DNA of 64,000 bases from Microbacterium hydrocarbonoxydans (GTDB lineage: Bacteria > Actinomycetota > Actinomycetes > Actinomycetales > Microbacteriaceae). The position numbers and the translations under genes were made by a program. Below are positions 1-8,363 of the stretch, piece after piece. The notes beneath the pieces were generated by a model. The model was not told where the DNA came from, did not search any database, and worked only from the letters and a program-made list of their open reading frames with translations. The stretch lies in the NCBI RefSeq assembly GCF_000956475.1, contig NZ_JYJB01000010.1, positions 930,001 to 994,000 of the forward strand. Direction: 5' to 3'. Position 1 is the stretch's first letter. Each line of letters opens with the position of its first letter.

Positions 1-870
1 CGCCTGGATCATCAGCTTGCCGATGCCCGGGTAGCTGAACACCTGCTCGGTGACGATGGAGCCCGCGACGACGAATCCCAGCGCGATCCCGAAGCCGGCG
101 AGGCTCGGGATCGAGGCGTTGCGCGCCGCGTACGCGCTGCGGATGCGGGAGGGCCGCAGGCCCTTGGCCTCTGCGGTGAGGACGTAGTCCTCGGCCATGG
201 TCTGCACCATCATGTTGCGCATCCCGAGCAGCCAGCCGCCGACCGAGGAGATCACGATCGTCGCGGCGGGGAGGAGCGCGTGCACGAACACGCTGCCGAA
301 GAACGGCAGGCTCCAATCCGGTCCCATCGGGTACTCGAAGACGTCATAGGCGCCGATGATGGGCAGGAGCCCCAGCTGCACCGAGAACACCGCGACGAGG
401 ACGAGCGCCAGCCAGAAGTACGGGATGGACTGGAGGAAGGTCGTGATCGGCACGAGCTGATCGACCCACGTGCCGCGGAACCAGCCCACCCATGCCCCGC
501 CGATGATGCCGAGCACGAAGGAGATGATGGTGGCCGCGCCGACGAGGGTCACCGTCCAGGGCAGCGCCTGTCCGATGAGCTCGCCTACCGGGGTCGGGTA
601 TCGGGTCGAGGAGATCCCGAGGTCACCGTGCAGCATCCGACCCCAGTAGGCGAGGTACTGATCCCACAGACTCGATCCCCTGTCTCCGCCCAGGAGCGCC
701 GTGACGGCGTCGACCGTCTCCTGCGACAGCTGGCGTCCACCGCGGCGGAGCTTGCCCAGCATGATCGCGACGGGGTCGCCAGGCAGGATGCGCGGAAGCA
801 GGAAGTTGAGGGAGACGGCGGCCCAGAGCGTCACGAGGTAGAACGCGATTCGGCGGATCCAGAAGGTCAT
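1..870 (-). CDS. ABC transporter permease, DppB/OppB type (partial, runs off the window start)
   Basis: Membrane permease of a peptide/nickel-class ABC importer. The visible 290 codons start with ATG at 870 (MTFWIRRIAFYLV) and run in frame to base 1. An N-terminal helix is followed by a long periplasmic loop and several more helices. The cytoplasmic coupling loop reads roughly 'VLTAEAKGLRPSRIRSAYAARNA', the EAA motif that contacts the ATPase, and is followed by 'SIVTEQVFSYPGIGKLM', typical of DppB. Family members have about 310-330 residues, so only the last helix region is missing. The gene starts 39 bases after the substrate-binding lipoprotein on the same strand, so the two are probably one operon, with the second permease and the ATPases beyond the edge. 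Substrate unknown. Confidence 0.9.
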   Translation of the reverse strand, partial: MTFWIRRIAFYLVTLWAAVSLNFLLPRILPGDPVAIMLGKLRRGGRQLSQETVDAVTALLGGDRGSSLWDQYLAYWGRMLHGDLGISSTRYPTPVGELIGQALPWTVTLVGAATIISFVLGIIGGAWVGWFRGTWVDQLVPITTFLQSIPYFWLALVLVAVFSVQLGLLPIIGAYDVFEYPMGPDWSLPFFGSVFVHALLPAATIVISSVGGWLLGMRNMMVQTMAEDYVLTAEAKGLRPSRIRSAYAARNASIPSLAGFGIALGFVVAGSIVTEQVFSYPGIGKLMIQA

Positions 871-909
871 GTCGTCCACCTCTCGAGGGATCGTTCCACG
901 GGAGGCGTC

Positions 910-2574
910 CTACTTCTTCGCCGGGCGCAGGTGCGTCAGCACGACCGCGGATGCGGTCGACAGGTACGGCAGCGGAGCCGCGTACATGTCGTCGGTCGTC
1001 GGCCAGCCCGTGAAGTCGCTGGTGTTGAAGAACGACTGCGAGGCGTTCAGCACCACGGGGATATACGGCAGGTCACGGGCGATCTCGGTCTGGATCGTCG
1101 TGTAGGCCTGCTTCTTCGTGGTCTCGTCGAGAGTGCTCCCGGCCTCGGCGACCGCCGCGTCGACGACCGGGTTCGTGTATCGCGCGTAGTTCTGGCCCTT
1201 CTCGGGGGTCTGTCCGACCTCGGCCGTGGCGGGCGTGGCGAAGTACTGGTCGTAGTTCGAGTAGGGATCGGCCACGAGCGACTGCGTCAGACCGTACAGC
1301 GCGAGCTGGAACTGCCCGTTCGCGACCTGACTCCAGTACTCGGCCTCCGAGACGGTTCGAGCGTTGATCCGGATGCCCGCCTTCGCCGCCTGCGCGGCGA
1401 TCAGCTTGGCCGCGTCGTTGTAATCGGTCCAGCCGTCGGGCGAGAACAGGTCGAGTTCGATGGTCGTCCCGTCCTTTCCGTAGAAGCCCTCGTCGTCCTT
1501 CGAGTAGCCGGCGGCTTCGAGGATCTTCGCGGCTGCTGCCGCATCCGCGTCCTGCGGGCTCTCGGCCAGCTCGGGGTCGCCCAGCCACTTCTCGTCGCGG
1601 GGCAGCAGCGCGAAACTCGGCGAGGCGACGCCGGCGAGTCCCGCGAACGCCTTGTCCGTGATCGCGCCGCGGTCGATCGCAAGATTCAGGGCCTGCCGCA
1701 CGGCGAGGTCGGTCTGAGCGCCCTCGCAGCCGAGAGCGGCGTCGGCGCACGTGGTGATGACGGTCGGATCCTGCTGCTGGTTCATGGTGCTGATGCGACC
1801 GTTCGACGTGATGCCGTCGGGATTGGCGACGAACTGGCCGACCCAGTCGAGCTTGCCGGTCTTCAGCAGGTCCTCCGACGACTGATTCGAGTCGATCCCG
1901 ACGTCCTGCACCTCCTTGACGTCCGGCTCGCCTTCGCGGAAGAGCGGATTCGCCTCCAGCGTGTAGGCGGCCTCGGTGAAGGCCTTGAGCCTGTAGGGCC
2001 CCGACCCGATCGGATTCGGGTTGGTCTCGGCCAGCACATCGGTGATGTCAGCCCAGATGTGCTCGGGAACGATCCAGGTGGAGCCGAGGATCATCGATGC
2101 CGAGGTGAACTTCGGCGTCTTGTACGTGACGACGACCGTGGTCGGGTCCGTAACCTCCGCCGACACCATGTCGGGGTCGAGGTTGGAGGCGTACCCGAGG
2201 CTGAACGCGACGTCCTGCGCGGTGAGGTCCTTGTCGTCGCTCCATTTGAGGTCGGGCTTGATCCTGATAGTGAGGACCGTGCCGTCGTCGTTGAACTCGT
2301 AGGAATCGCCGATCAGGCCGATGGGGTCGTCGGCGGAGAGCTGGTTGAAGAAGAAGAGCGGCTCGTAGATGGCGCCGTAGGTCATGTGGGTCGCGGTGTC
2401 GACCGCGAACGGGTTGAAGTTGTTCGCGATCGGCGTCATGGACCCCGACCAGATCCGCAGCGGGCGATCGGCGGACGAGCTGTCGGCGGCGGGAGCACAC
2501 CCGCCGAGCGTCAGTGCGAGCGCGGCGGCGCCGGCCACGAGAGGAAGGGCCTTCCTCCAGCGTTTGTCGAGCAT
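910..2574 (-). CDS. ABC transporter substrate-binding lipoprotein, family 5 (peptide/nickel type)
   Basis: Extracellular solute receptor of 554 residues for the neighbouring permease. The N-terminus MLDKRWRKALPL, a hydrophobic stretch and the lipobox LGGC (Cys about 26) predict a lipoprotein signal peptide. The mature part carries family-5 hallmarks: 'YEPLFFFNQLS' near residue 95, 'LTAQDVAFSLGYA' near 140 (the usual 'tAeDVvfs' motif), 'GSGPYRLKAF' near 215 and 'ALNLAIDRGAITDKAF' near 310. Length is normal for DppA/OppA-type receptors. Start ATG at 2574 has a GAGG ribosome site five bases upstream. An AT-rich region with a dyad lies about 75-105 bases upstream. Peptide is the default ligand guess; sugars, opines or metals are also possible. 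Confidence 0.93.
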   Translation of the reverse strand: MLDKRWRKALPLVAGAAALALTLGGCAPAADSSSADRPLRIWSGSMTPIANNFNPFAVDTATHMTYGAIYEPLFFFNQLSADDPIGLIGDSYEFNDDGTVLTIRIKPDLKWSDDKDLTAQDVAFSLGYASNLDPDMVSAEVTDPTTVVVTYKTPKFTSASMILGSTWIVPEHIWADITDVLAETNPNPIGSGPYRLKAFTEAAYTLEANPLFREGEPDVKEVQDVGIDSNQSSEDLLKTGKLDWVGQFVANPDGITSNGRISTMNQQQDPTVITTCADAALGCEGAQTDLAVRQALNLAIDRGAITDKAFAGLAGVASPSFALLPRDEKWLGDPELAESPQDADAAAAAKILEAAGYSKDDEGFYGKDGTTIELDLFSPDGWTDYNDAAKLIAAQAAKAGIRINARTVSEAEYWSQVANGQFQLALYGLTQSLVADPYSNYDQYFATPATAEVGQTPEKGQNYARYTNPVVDAAVAEAGSTLDETTKKQAYTTIQTEIARDLPYIPVVLNASQSFFNTSDFTGWPTTDDMYAAPLPYLSTASAVVLTHLRPAKK

Positions 2575-2645
2575 GGGAACCTCGTCTCAAAGGGCTTCGT
2601 TGACTTTGTCGAGCAGAGCGGACGATGACCCGCCCTCGAAGCGAG

Positions 2646-2679
2646 GTTATAGTAAAGGTTCTTTCCGGTAAAGACCTTT
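2646..2679 (-). promoter_or_regulatory. AT-rich promoter/operator region of the ABC importer operon
   Basis: Unusually AT-rich for this DNA. It contains a 26-bp dyad at 2654-2679 (arms AAAGGT and ACCTTT around a CCGG centre, 10 of 13 positions paired). On the minus strand CTTTAC occurs three times between about 2652 and 2696. A -10-like TATAAC lies at 2651-2646 and a weak -35-like TTTACC at 2672-2667, with a short 15-bp spacer, so the exact promoter boxes are uncertain. The dyad overlapping the promoter suggests a repressor site; the regulator is not identified. Confidence 0.45.
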
Positions 2680-2767
2680 CCAATTATTCGTAAAGATTAT
2701 TTACGCTGGTTGAGCGTGTGTCCCCTCCCGCCCGACAACGGCGATCAACGGCCGAGCGAATGCAGGA

Positions 2768-4072
2768 TCAATACCAGATGTCGAGCGCCGGCGCCGGGTA
2801 CGAGGCGAATGCCCGGTCGAGACGCTCTGCGACGTCTGCGGCGGCCGAGACGCGTCCTGCGCCGCGCAGCGCGGAGACCCGCACCCCGCCCGCATACAGC
2901 GCCGACAGCGCCGAGATGTCCATGGTCGCGTCGACCGAGGAGGAGGAGGCGGTCTCCACGCTCGCTCGTCCCTCCTGATCGACGGTCAGCCGCCAGTCAC
3001 CAGCGGTGAAGCCCTGGGAGTCCTCGATGCGCAGCACCACGTCGAGCGGCGCGGAGAACCGGCGGGCGGACAGCGCTGCGGGGAGGTCGAGGATCCGCAG
3101 CCAGCCATGATCGTGCACGGTCTGCACGACACCGCGGGTGTCTCGCACGAGCCACGGCAGCGGATCGTCGGTCGGTCTCAGATCCGCCGTCACGGTGTCG
3201 ACCAGGTCGTGCTGGAGCGCGAACCGCCACAGCGCGGCGGTGGCGTCGTGGGTCTCGGCGACGAGCATCCGCACATCCATCTGGAAGCGGAACGACCCGC
3301 TCTTCTCGGCGAGGGTGTAGACGAGCACGCCTCGGAGCTCGCCGTTCTCATCGAGATAGCGCACGCCCCGAACCTTGTCACGATCGGGGTCCGACGGCGA
3401 GACACCCGCGAAACCCTCCCAGCGGGTACGCCAGCCGGCCACCTGCCCCGGGCGAGCGACTCGCGCGCGCTCATGAACGACGCCGAGATCATCGGCCAGC
3501 TCATCCCGCTCCCGGTATTGGATGCTCCCCGACGGCGCGACTCCACCCCATCCTGCGCGACGCACGTCCACGTCGAGACGCACGGCCGGCACTGCCGCGC
3601 CGAACCCGTAGCGCCCGTAGATCGTGGCCTCCGAGACGGTGAGACCCGCCATCGGCGCCCCGGCCGAGGCCGCGGCGCGCAGCTCGCCCTCGAGCAGTGC
3701 GCGCGCGATGCCGCGCCTGCGATGGGTGGCGGCCACCGTCACGACACTGATCGACCACATGTCCACCGCGTCGCCGCCCGGAACCGTGAGCGGGGAGACC
3801 CAGGAGTTGACGGTCGCCACGGGGAAGTCGCCGGTTGCGGCAGTGCCGTCGTACACGGAGATGTTGCGGCGCTGCAGAAAAGGGGTCCGCCCGTAGTCGA
3901 GCGCCTCTGCGTTCGGCTCACCGCCGAGGAAACCACGGGCTACCGCCCGCTGAAAACTCTGCGCGGTCGCCTCGTCATTCAGGTCATCGACGCGGTATTC
4001 CAGTCCCGCGGCGGCGAGGCGCTCGGCGGAGAGAGGATCAGCAGGTACGGAACGCGCATCGAGGGAGGTCAT
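2768..4072 (-). CDS. eis: Eis-like GNAT N-acetyltransferase
   Basis: 434-residue acetyltransferase of the Eis family: tandem GNAT folds followed by an SCP2-like C-terminal domain; homologues acetylate aminoglycosides and lysines using acetyl-CoA. Acetyl-CoA binding is seen in 'VAATHRRRGIARALLEGELRAA' (about residues 113-134; V-x-x-x-x-RRRG-A/L). 'SEATIYGRYGFG' (about 146-157) holds the Tyr that corresponds to the general acid Tyr126 of mycobacterial Eis. In Eis the C-terminal carboxylate takes part in catalysis; this protein also ends on an aromatic residue (DIWY). Start ATG at 4072 lies 6 bases after TAGGGT, so the mRNA is probably leaderless. Physiological substrate unknown; a drug-modifying role is only an inference from homologues. 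Confidence 0.88.
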   Translation of the reverse strand: MTSLDARSVPADPLSAERLAAAGLEYRVDDLNDEATAQSFQRAVARGFLGGEPNAEALDYGRTPFLQRRNISVYDGTAATGDFPVATVNSWVSPLTVPGGDAVDMWSISVVTVAATHRRRGIARALLEGELRAAASAGAPMAGLTVSEATIYGRYGFGAAVPAVRLDVDVRRAGWGGVAPSGSIQYRERDELADDLGVVHERARVARPGQVAGWRTRWEGFAGVSPSDPDRDKVRGVRYLDENGELRGVLVYTLAEKSGSFRFQMDVRMLVAETHDATAALWRFALQHDLVDTVTADLRPTDDPLPWLVRDTRGVVQTVHDHGWLRILDLPAALSARRFSAPLDVVLRIEDSQGFTAGDWRLTVDQEGRASVETASSSSVDATMDISALSALYAGGVRVSALRGAGRVSAAADVAERLDRAFASYPAPALDIWY

Positions 4073-4078
4073 GACCCC

Positions 4079-4084
4079 ACCCTA
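4079..4084 (-). promoter_or_regulatory. -10 box of the eis-like gene (leaderless)
   Basis: TAGGGT on the minus strand, six bases before the ATG at 4072. That distance puts the first transcribed base at or next to the start codon. Confidence 0.5.
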
Positions 4085-4105
4085 CTGAGCGGTTCCGACG
4101 CGTCG

Positions 4106-4351
4106 TCAGTGCTGCGCGGACTGCACCTCGCGCAGGCGCGCGAACACCTGGTCGCGCAGTTCCTCGGGGGCCGTCTCCTTGCAGGCGCGCGCCACGACCT
4201 CTGTGAGGGTGGTGGCGACGAGGGCCTCGTCCCGACATGACGGGCAGTTCTCGAGATGCTCGCGGATGTCGGTGTGCTGAGTCTTGCAGACCTCGTTGCG
4301 GAGGTACTCCTCGAGATCCTGACGTGCCTTGCTGCAACCGCAGTCGCTCAT
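4106..4351 (-). CDS. rsrA: Zinc-binding anti-sigma factor, RsrA/RshA type
   Basis: 81-residue redox-sensing anti-sigma factor predicted to hold the adjacent SigR-type sigma factor inactive and to release it on disulphide stress. The ZAS motif is visible as His32-x3-Cys36-x2-Cys39 ('HLENCPSC'). Further cysteines at 4, 6 and 22 fit the mycothiol-system anti-sigma subfamily, whose members use extra N-terminal cysteines for zinc binding and disulphide exchange. Length matches RshA/RsrA (about 80-105 residues). The ATG overlaps the sigma gene stop (ATGA, 4348-4351), so translation is coupled, which would keep sigma and anti-sigma balanced. Confidence 0.93.
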   Translation of the reverse strand: MSDCGCSKARQDLEEYLRNEVCKTQHTDIREHLENCPSCRDEALVATTLTEVVARACKETAPEELRDQVFARLREVQSAQH

Positions 4352-5010
4352 TTCCTGCTCCTCGTGTCAGCCGCGGCGATGCCCCGCTCTGCGGCATAGT
4401 CGGCCAGCAGCTCCCGCAGCATCCGCCTGCCACGATGCAGACGGCTCATCACGGTGCCGATGGGGGTCTTCATGATGTCGGCGATCTCCTGATAGGCGAA
4501 TCCCTCGACATCGGCCAGGTACACGGCCAGCCGGAAGTCCTCCGGCACCGCCTGCAGAGCATCCTTCACGACGGATGCCGGCATACGGTCGATCGCCTCG
4601 GCCTCTGCGGACCGGCCATGCGTCGCAGTGGTCGACTCCGCCCCGCCGAGCTGCCAGTCCTCGAGCTCGTCGATCGTGCCCTGGAACGGCTCGCGCTGCT
4701 TCTTGCGATAGATGTTGATGTACGTGTTCGTGAGAATCCGGTACAGCCAGGCCTTGAGGTTCGTGCCCTGTGTGAACGTGGCCCACGAGCCGTACGCCTT
4801 CACGAAGGTCTCCTGCACGAGGTCGGCGGCGTCGGCCGGATTGCGCGTCATGCGCATGGCGGCGGCGTACAGCTGATCCATGTACGGGATCGCCTGCTCC
4901 TCGAACTCTCGGCGAGGGTCGCTGACCGTATCAGCGGTTGCGGTGTCATCCATCACCGGCCAGTCTAGGACGCTGAGGTCGACCGACTCGCGCTCAAGCG
5001 TTGCGAGCAT
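4348..5010 (-). CDS. sigR: RNA polymerase sigma factor, SigR/SigH type (ECF group)
   Basis: 220-residue ECF sigma factor for the disulphide-stress response. Region 2 spans '[31 protein letters not shown]' with the D-L-V-Q-E-T-F core, followed by '[25 protein letters not shown]'. Region 4 reads '[39 protein letters not shown]', a clear helix-turn-helix. I start at ATG 5010 because AAGGAG lies seven bases upstream; an in-frame start at 5058 would add 16 residues without a ribosome site and run into the aroA promoter. It is followed, with overlap, by its zinc anti-sigma gene and is divergent from aroA, as around sigH in mycobacteria. Confidence 0.94.
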   Translation of the reverse strand: MLATLERESVDLSVLDWPVMDDTATADTVSDPRREFEEQAIPYMDQLYAAAMRMTRNPADAADLVQETFVKAYGSWATFTQGTNLKAWLYRILTNTYINIYRKKQREPFQGTIDELEDWQLGGAESTTATHGRSAEAEAIDRMPASVVKDALQAVPEDFRLAVYLADVEGFAYQEIADIMKTPIGTVMSRLHRGRRMLRELLADYAAERGIAAADTRSRK

Positions 5011-5068
5011 GCTCTCTCCTTCTCGGCGAATGCGGGTCCCGTTCCTTCGGGGCCGCATCCGCGTTCAC

Positions 5069-5074
5069 TAAAGT
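5069..5074 (+). promoter_or_regulatory. -10 box of aroA (leaderless)
   Basis: TAAAGT, eight bases before the aroA ATG at 5083. There is no room for a ribosome site between box and start, so a leaderless mRNA is expected. It lies in the 72-base divergent spacer shared with sigR. Confidence 0.55.
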
Positions 5075-5082
5075 GGGAACCG

Positions 5083-6408
5083 ATGAGCGCCAAAAGGTAT
5101 TCCCCTCCCCTCGTCCAGGGCGTCTACGCCGCGCCGACCGCCGAGGGCGCCGTGCGCGCCACGGTCACGATTCCCGGGTCGAAGTCATTGACGAATCGCG
5201 AGCTGATCATCGCCGCGATCGCCGATGGTCCGGGTCGGCTGATCTCGCCGCTGCACTCCGACGATTCACGTCGTATGGTCGATGCCCTGCGTGCGCTGGG
5301 CATCGGGATCGAGGAGGAGGATGCTGGAGGGGAGTTCGGCCCCGACCTCGTCGTCACGCCCGGGAAGCTCCACGGCGGGGTGACCGTCGACTGCGGGCAG
5401 GCCGGCACCGTGATGCGCTTCATCGCACCCCTCGCGGGGCTCGCCGAGAAGGATGTGCACCTCACCGCCCACGAGACCGCGCTGCACCGCCCGATGGGGG
5501 GCCTCATCAGCGCTCTGCGCGACCTCGGGGTCGACATCGACGACGAGGGCACCTGGGCCCTGCCGTTCACGATCCGCGGGCACGGACGCATCCGCGGCGG
5601 ACGCGTCGAGATCGATGCCTCCGCCTCGAGCCAGTTCGTCTCCGGGCTGCTGCTCGCCGCCCCCCGATTCGACGTGGGTCTGCACCTCGTGCACACCGGC
5701 GAGCACCTGCCCAGCCTCCCGCACATCGACATGACGATCGAAGCGCTGAGCCGCCGAGGCATCCGCATCGAGCGCCCAGCGACCGGAGAATGGCTCGTGG
5801 AGGCGGGCGTGCCCCGCGCCAAGGAGATCGCGATCGAGCCGGATCTCTCCAACGCCGCCCCCTTCCTCGCCGCGGCTCTCGTCACGGGCGGTTCGGTGTC
5901 GGTCACCGGCTGGCCGGTGCATTCGACACAGCCGGGGCACCTGCTGCCCGAGATCCTGCAGGCGATGGGCGCGCATGTCGGTCGCCACAGCGGCACTCTC
6001 ACCGTGCGCTCAGGCGACGGCATCCACGGCGTGGACATCGATCTCTCCGCGGCCAGCGAGCTCACGCCCACGCTCGTCGGTCTCGCCGCGTTCGCGGACT
6101 CCCCGACGACGATCCGCGGCATCGGGCACATCCGCCTGCACGAGACCGACCGGATCGCCGCTCTGATCGAGAACGTGCGCGCGCTCGGAGGCGAGGCGGA
6201 AGAGCTGCCCGACGGGCTGCGCATCATCCCCCGGGAGCTGCACGGCGGCACCTGGGCGGCCTTCCACGACCACCGGATGGCGACGACGGGCGCGCTCATC
6301 GGGCTCCGGGTGCCCGGCGTCGAGGTCGACGACATCGGCACGACCGCCAAGACGCTCCCCGAGTTCACTCTGCTGTGGGAGCGGATGCTGCGAGGCGACT
6401 CCGCGTGA
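5083..6408 (+). CDS. aroA: 3-phosphoshikimate 1-carboxyvinyltransferase (EPSP synthase)
   Basis: Cytosolic enzyme of the shikimate pathway: transfers enolpyruvyl from PEP to shikimate-3-phosphate. 441 residues, normal for the family. The N-terminal 'IPGSKSLTNR' (residues 30-39) carries the S3P/PEP-binding Lys34, Ser35 and Arg39. The glyphosate-loop equivalent reads 'CGQAGTVMRF' rather than the enterobacterial GNAGTAMRP, the usual actinobacterial form. Near the C-terminus 'RLHETDRIAAL' and 'FHDHRMATTGALIGL' are the second PEP-binding segment. rsgA follows with a 4-base GTGA overlap, so the genes are co-translated. Confidence 0.97.
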   Translation: MSAKRYSPPLVQGVYAAPTAEGAVRATVTIPGSKSLTNRELIIAAIADGPGRLISPLHSDDSRRMVDALRALGIGIEEEDAGGEFGPDLVVTPGKLHGGVTVDCGQAGTVMRFIAPLAGLAEKDVHLTAHETALHRPMGGLISALRDLGVDIDDEGTWALPFTIRGHGRIRGGRVEIDASASSQFVSGLLLAAPRFDVGLHLVHTGEHLPSLPHIDMTIEALSRRGIRIERPATGEWLVEAGVPRAKEIAIEPDLSNAAPFLAAALVTGGSVSVTGWPVHSTQPGHLLPEILQAMGAHVGRHSGTLTVRSGDGIHGVDIDLSAASELTPTLVGLAAFADSPTTIRGIGHIRLHETDRIAALIENVRALGGEAEELPDGLRIIPRELHGGTWAAFHDHRMATTGALIGLRVPGVEVDDIGTTAKTLPEFTLLWERMLRGDSA

Positions 6409-7478
6409 GCTGGCTCAGCGACGACGACGAACTCGACGACGACTTCGACGAGTACGACGAGTCGAGCATCCGCTCCCGGCCGAACCCGAAGGGGAATCGA
6501 CCGCGCACGAAGCGGCGGCCGGCGCACGAGGACGCGCAGATCGGCCGCGTGCTGGGCGTCGACCGCGGCCGCTATTCGGTGCTGATGGGCGAGGACACCC
6601 CCGAGGAGCGCACGATCACGGCCACCCGCGCGCGCGAGCTGCGCCGCACGCCGATCGTGACCGGCGACCGTGCGCGCGTCGTCGGCGACACCTCGGGTGA
6701 CGAGGGCACTCTCGCGCGGATGGTCGGCATCGTGGAGCGCACCTCGCTGCTGCGACGCAGCGCTGACGACACCGATCAGGTCGAGCGCGTCATCGTCGCC
6801 AATGCCGATCAGATGCTCGTCGTGGTCGCTGCAGCCGATCCCGAGCCCCGGGCCCGGCTGGTCGACCGCTATCTCGTCGCAGCGCTGGATGCCGGCATCC
6901 GCCCTCTTCTCGTCGTGACCAAGACCGACCTCGCCGACCCGTTCGAGTTCCTGAAGCACTTCGACGGGCTCGATGATCTGCGCGTGTTCACGAGCGCCAC
7001 CGACAGCATGCCGCTGGACGAGATCGGCGCCGCGCTGATCGGCCATTCGACCGTCTTCGTCGGGCACTCCGGCGTCGGCAAGTCCACGCTCGTGAACGCA
7101 CTGGTCCCCAGCGCGGGGCGCGCGACGGGTCATGTCAATCAGGTGACCGGCCGCGGGCGCCACACATCCTCGTCCACTGTCTCACTGCGCTACCGCACAC
7201 CGGAGGGGAGCGGCTGGGTCATCGACACTCCCGGCGTGCGGTCGTTCGGGCTCGGGCACGTCGAACCGCAGAACATCCTGGCGGCGTTCACCGAGCTCGC
7301 CCTCATCGCCGAGAACTGCCCGCGCGGCTGCACGCATCTGGCCGACGCTCCCGACTGCGCGCTCATCGAGGCTGCAGAGCGCGGGGAGCTCGGCGACACC
7401 GGGCGCGCCCGTCTCGACTCCCTGCAGCGACTTCTGCAGACGTTCGCCGACAAGGCCGAGCAGACCCCCGGCCGGTAG
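6405..7478 (+). CDS. rsgA: Ribosome small-subunit-dependent GTPase RsgA
   Basis: Circularly permuted GTPase that checks late 30S maturation. Order seen: a very acidic tail (DDDELDDDFDEYDE, residues 6-19), an OB-fold ('IGRVLGVDRGRYSVLMG' ... 'VTGDRARVV'), then G motifs in permuted order: G4 'TKTD' near 175, G1 'GHSGVGKS' near 223, G3 'DTPG' near 275. A C-terminal zinc site follows with Cys-x3-Cys-x-His-x6-Cys ('NCPRGCTHLADAPDC'). Start GTG at 6405 overlaps the aroA stop and gives 357 residues. The acidic N-terminal extension is longer than in E. coli RsgA; I infer a ribosomal-protein or rRNA-mimicking tail. Its TAG stop is part of the -10 box of the next gene. Confidence 0.95.
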   Translation: MSWLSDDDELDDDFDEYDESSIRSRPNPKGNRPRTKRRPAHEDAQIGRVLGVDRGRYSVLMGEDTPEERTITATRARELRRTPIVTGDRARVVGDTSGDEGTLARMVGIVERTSLLRRSADDTDQVERVIVANADQMLVVVAAADPEPRARLVDRYLVAALDAGIRPLLVVTKTDLADPFEFLKHFDGLDDLRVFTSATDSMPLDEIGAALIGHSTVFVGHSGVGKSTLVNALVPSAGRATGHVNQVTGRGRHTSSSTVSLRYRTPEGSGWVIDTPGVRSFGLGHVEPQNILAAFTELALIAENCPRGCTHLADAPDCALIEAAERGELGDTGRARLDSLQRLLQTFADKAEQTPGR

Positions 7479-7481
7479 GCT
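7476..7481 (+). promoter_or_regulatory. -10 box of bcp, built on the rsgA stop codon
   Basis: TAGGCT; its first three bases are the rsgA TAG stop. Six bases separate it from the GTG at 7488, fitting a leaderless bcp transcript independent of aroA-rsgA. Confidence 0.5.
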
Positions 7482-7487
7482 GTGCAG

Positions 7488-7961
7488 GTGACTGTGCGCC
7501 TGGAACCCGGAACCGCTGCCCCCGACTTCGCCCTTCTCGACCAGGACGGCAGGGCCCTCCGCCTTGAGGATCTCCGAGGCGAGAAGACGGTGCTCTACTT
7601 CTATCCGGCGGCGATGACGCCCGGATGCACCACGCAGGCCTGCGACTTCCGCGACAGCATCTCGTCCCTGCAGGGCGCGGGCTACCGGGTCATCGGCATC
7701 TCGCGAGACGAGCCGGCGAAGCTCGCAGAGTTCCGCGAGCGCGACGGACTCACCTTCACCCTGCTCAGCGACCCCGACCACTCCGTGCACTCCGCCTACG
7801 GCGTGTGGGGCGAAAAGATGAACTACGGCAAGGTCGTCGAGGGCGTCATCCGCTCGACCTTCGTACTCGACGAGCGCGGCGTCATCGAGCTCGCGCTCTA
7901 CAACGTCAAGGCCACCGGGCACGTCGCCCGACTGCGGAAGCTCCTCGGCGTCGACTCCTGA
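7488..7961 (+). CDS. bcp: Thioredoxin-dependent peroxiredoxin (Bcp/PrxQ)
   Basis: Peroxidase reducing H2O2 and organic hydroperoxides with thioredoxin. The catalytic segment 'TPGCTTQACDF' places the peroxidatic Cys47 five residues before the resolving Cys52, the PrxQ arrangement. 'VLYFYPAAMTPGC' and the 'GVIRSTFVLDERG' strand are also typical; 157 residues is normal. I start at GTG 7488; an in-frame GTG at 7482 would lie directly against the -10 box. Placement next to the SigR/RsrA locus suits an oxidative-stress role, though the sequence shows no SigR-type promoter here. Confidence 0.95.
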   Translation: MTVRLEPGTAAPDFALLDQDGRALRLEDLRGEKTVLYFYPAAMTPGCTTQACDFRDSISSLQGAGYRVIGISRDEPAKLAEFRERDGLTFTLLSDPDHSVHSAYGVWGEKMNYGKVVEGVIRSTFVLDERGVIELALYNVKATGHVARLRKLLGVDS

Positions 7962-7976
7962 CCCCGGCCGGAGCGC

Positions 7977-8363
7977 TCAGGCCCCAGGGGCGCGGGCGCC
8001 CTCTGCTCTCGCCGTGGCGATCAGCAGCACGAAGCCCGCGAGCCCGGGCAGCCCCACGCCGAGCACGAACGGCCAGACGACGGGCTGCACGGTCAGCGAC
8101 GCGAGCGCGATCGCGACGGCGAGCACCTGGAACACCACTCCCCCTGAACGGGCCCATGAGCGGCCCGCGCGCGTGCCGAAGGCGAACGCCAGCAGAGCTG
8201 CGGCTCCGATCAGGGTGAGGACGATGAGCGCGAGTGCGGTCGGCAGAGACGCGGCGTCTCCTGCGCCGAGCCCGAACAGCTCGATCACGGCGAACACCAC
8301 GAGGGCGATCCCTTCGACGGCCAGCACTGCCGCGGCCGAGAGAGCGAGTCCTGGTGCGCGCAC
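7977..8363 (-). CDS. Small four-helix membrane protein, function unknown
   Basis: 128-residue integral membrane protein. Four hydrophobic helices are visible (about residues 8-30, 42-64, 75-95 and 100-122), with Arg-rich inner loops such as 'GTRAGRSWARSG'. No catalytic motif seen. I start at GTG 8363 because AGGAG lies five bases upstream; an in-frame ATG at 8420 would extend it by 19 residues without better support. It ends 15 bases from the convergent bcp gene. The upstream gap of 232 bases to whiB1 is divergent and relatively AT-rich around 8380-8440. Confidence 0.75.
   Translation of the reverse strand: MRAPGLALSAAAVLAVEGIALVVFAVIELFGLGAGDAASLPTALALIVLTLIGAAALLAFAFGTRAGRSWARSGGVVFQVLAVAIALASLTVQPVVWPFVLGVGLPGLAGFVLLIATARAEGARAPGA

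Noticed and set aside
280..2628. Long plus-strand open frame (about 780 codons) opposite the ABC importer genes
   Set aside because: It is antisense to the substrate-binding lipoprotein and the permease, is built from Arg/Gly/Asp-rich low-complexity sequence, and has no family feature; typical shadow of a high-GC gene.
4348..5058. Longer sigma-factor start at 5058
   Set aside because: It would run into the aroA promoter and has no ribosome site, while ATG 5010 has AAGGAG.
5124..7163. Long minus-strand frame opposite aroA-rsgA
   Set aside because: Composition-driven shadow; aroA and rsgA carry all their diagnostic motifs on the other strand.
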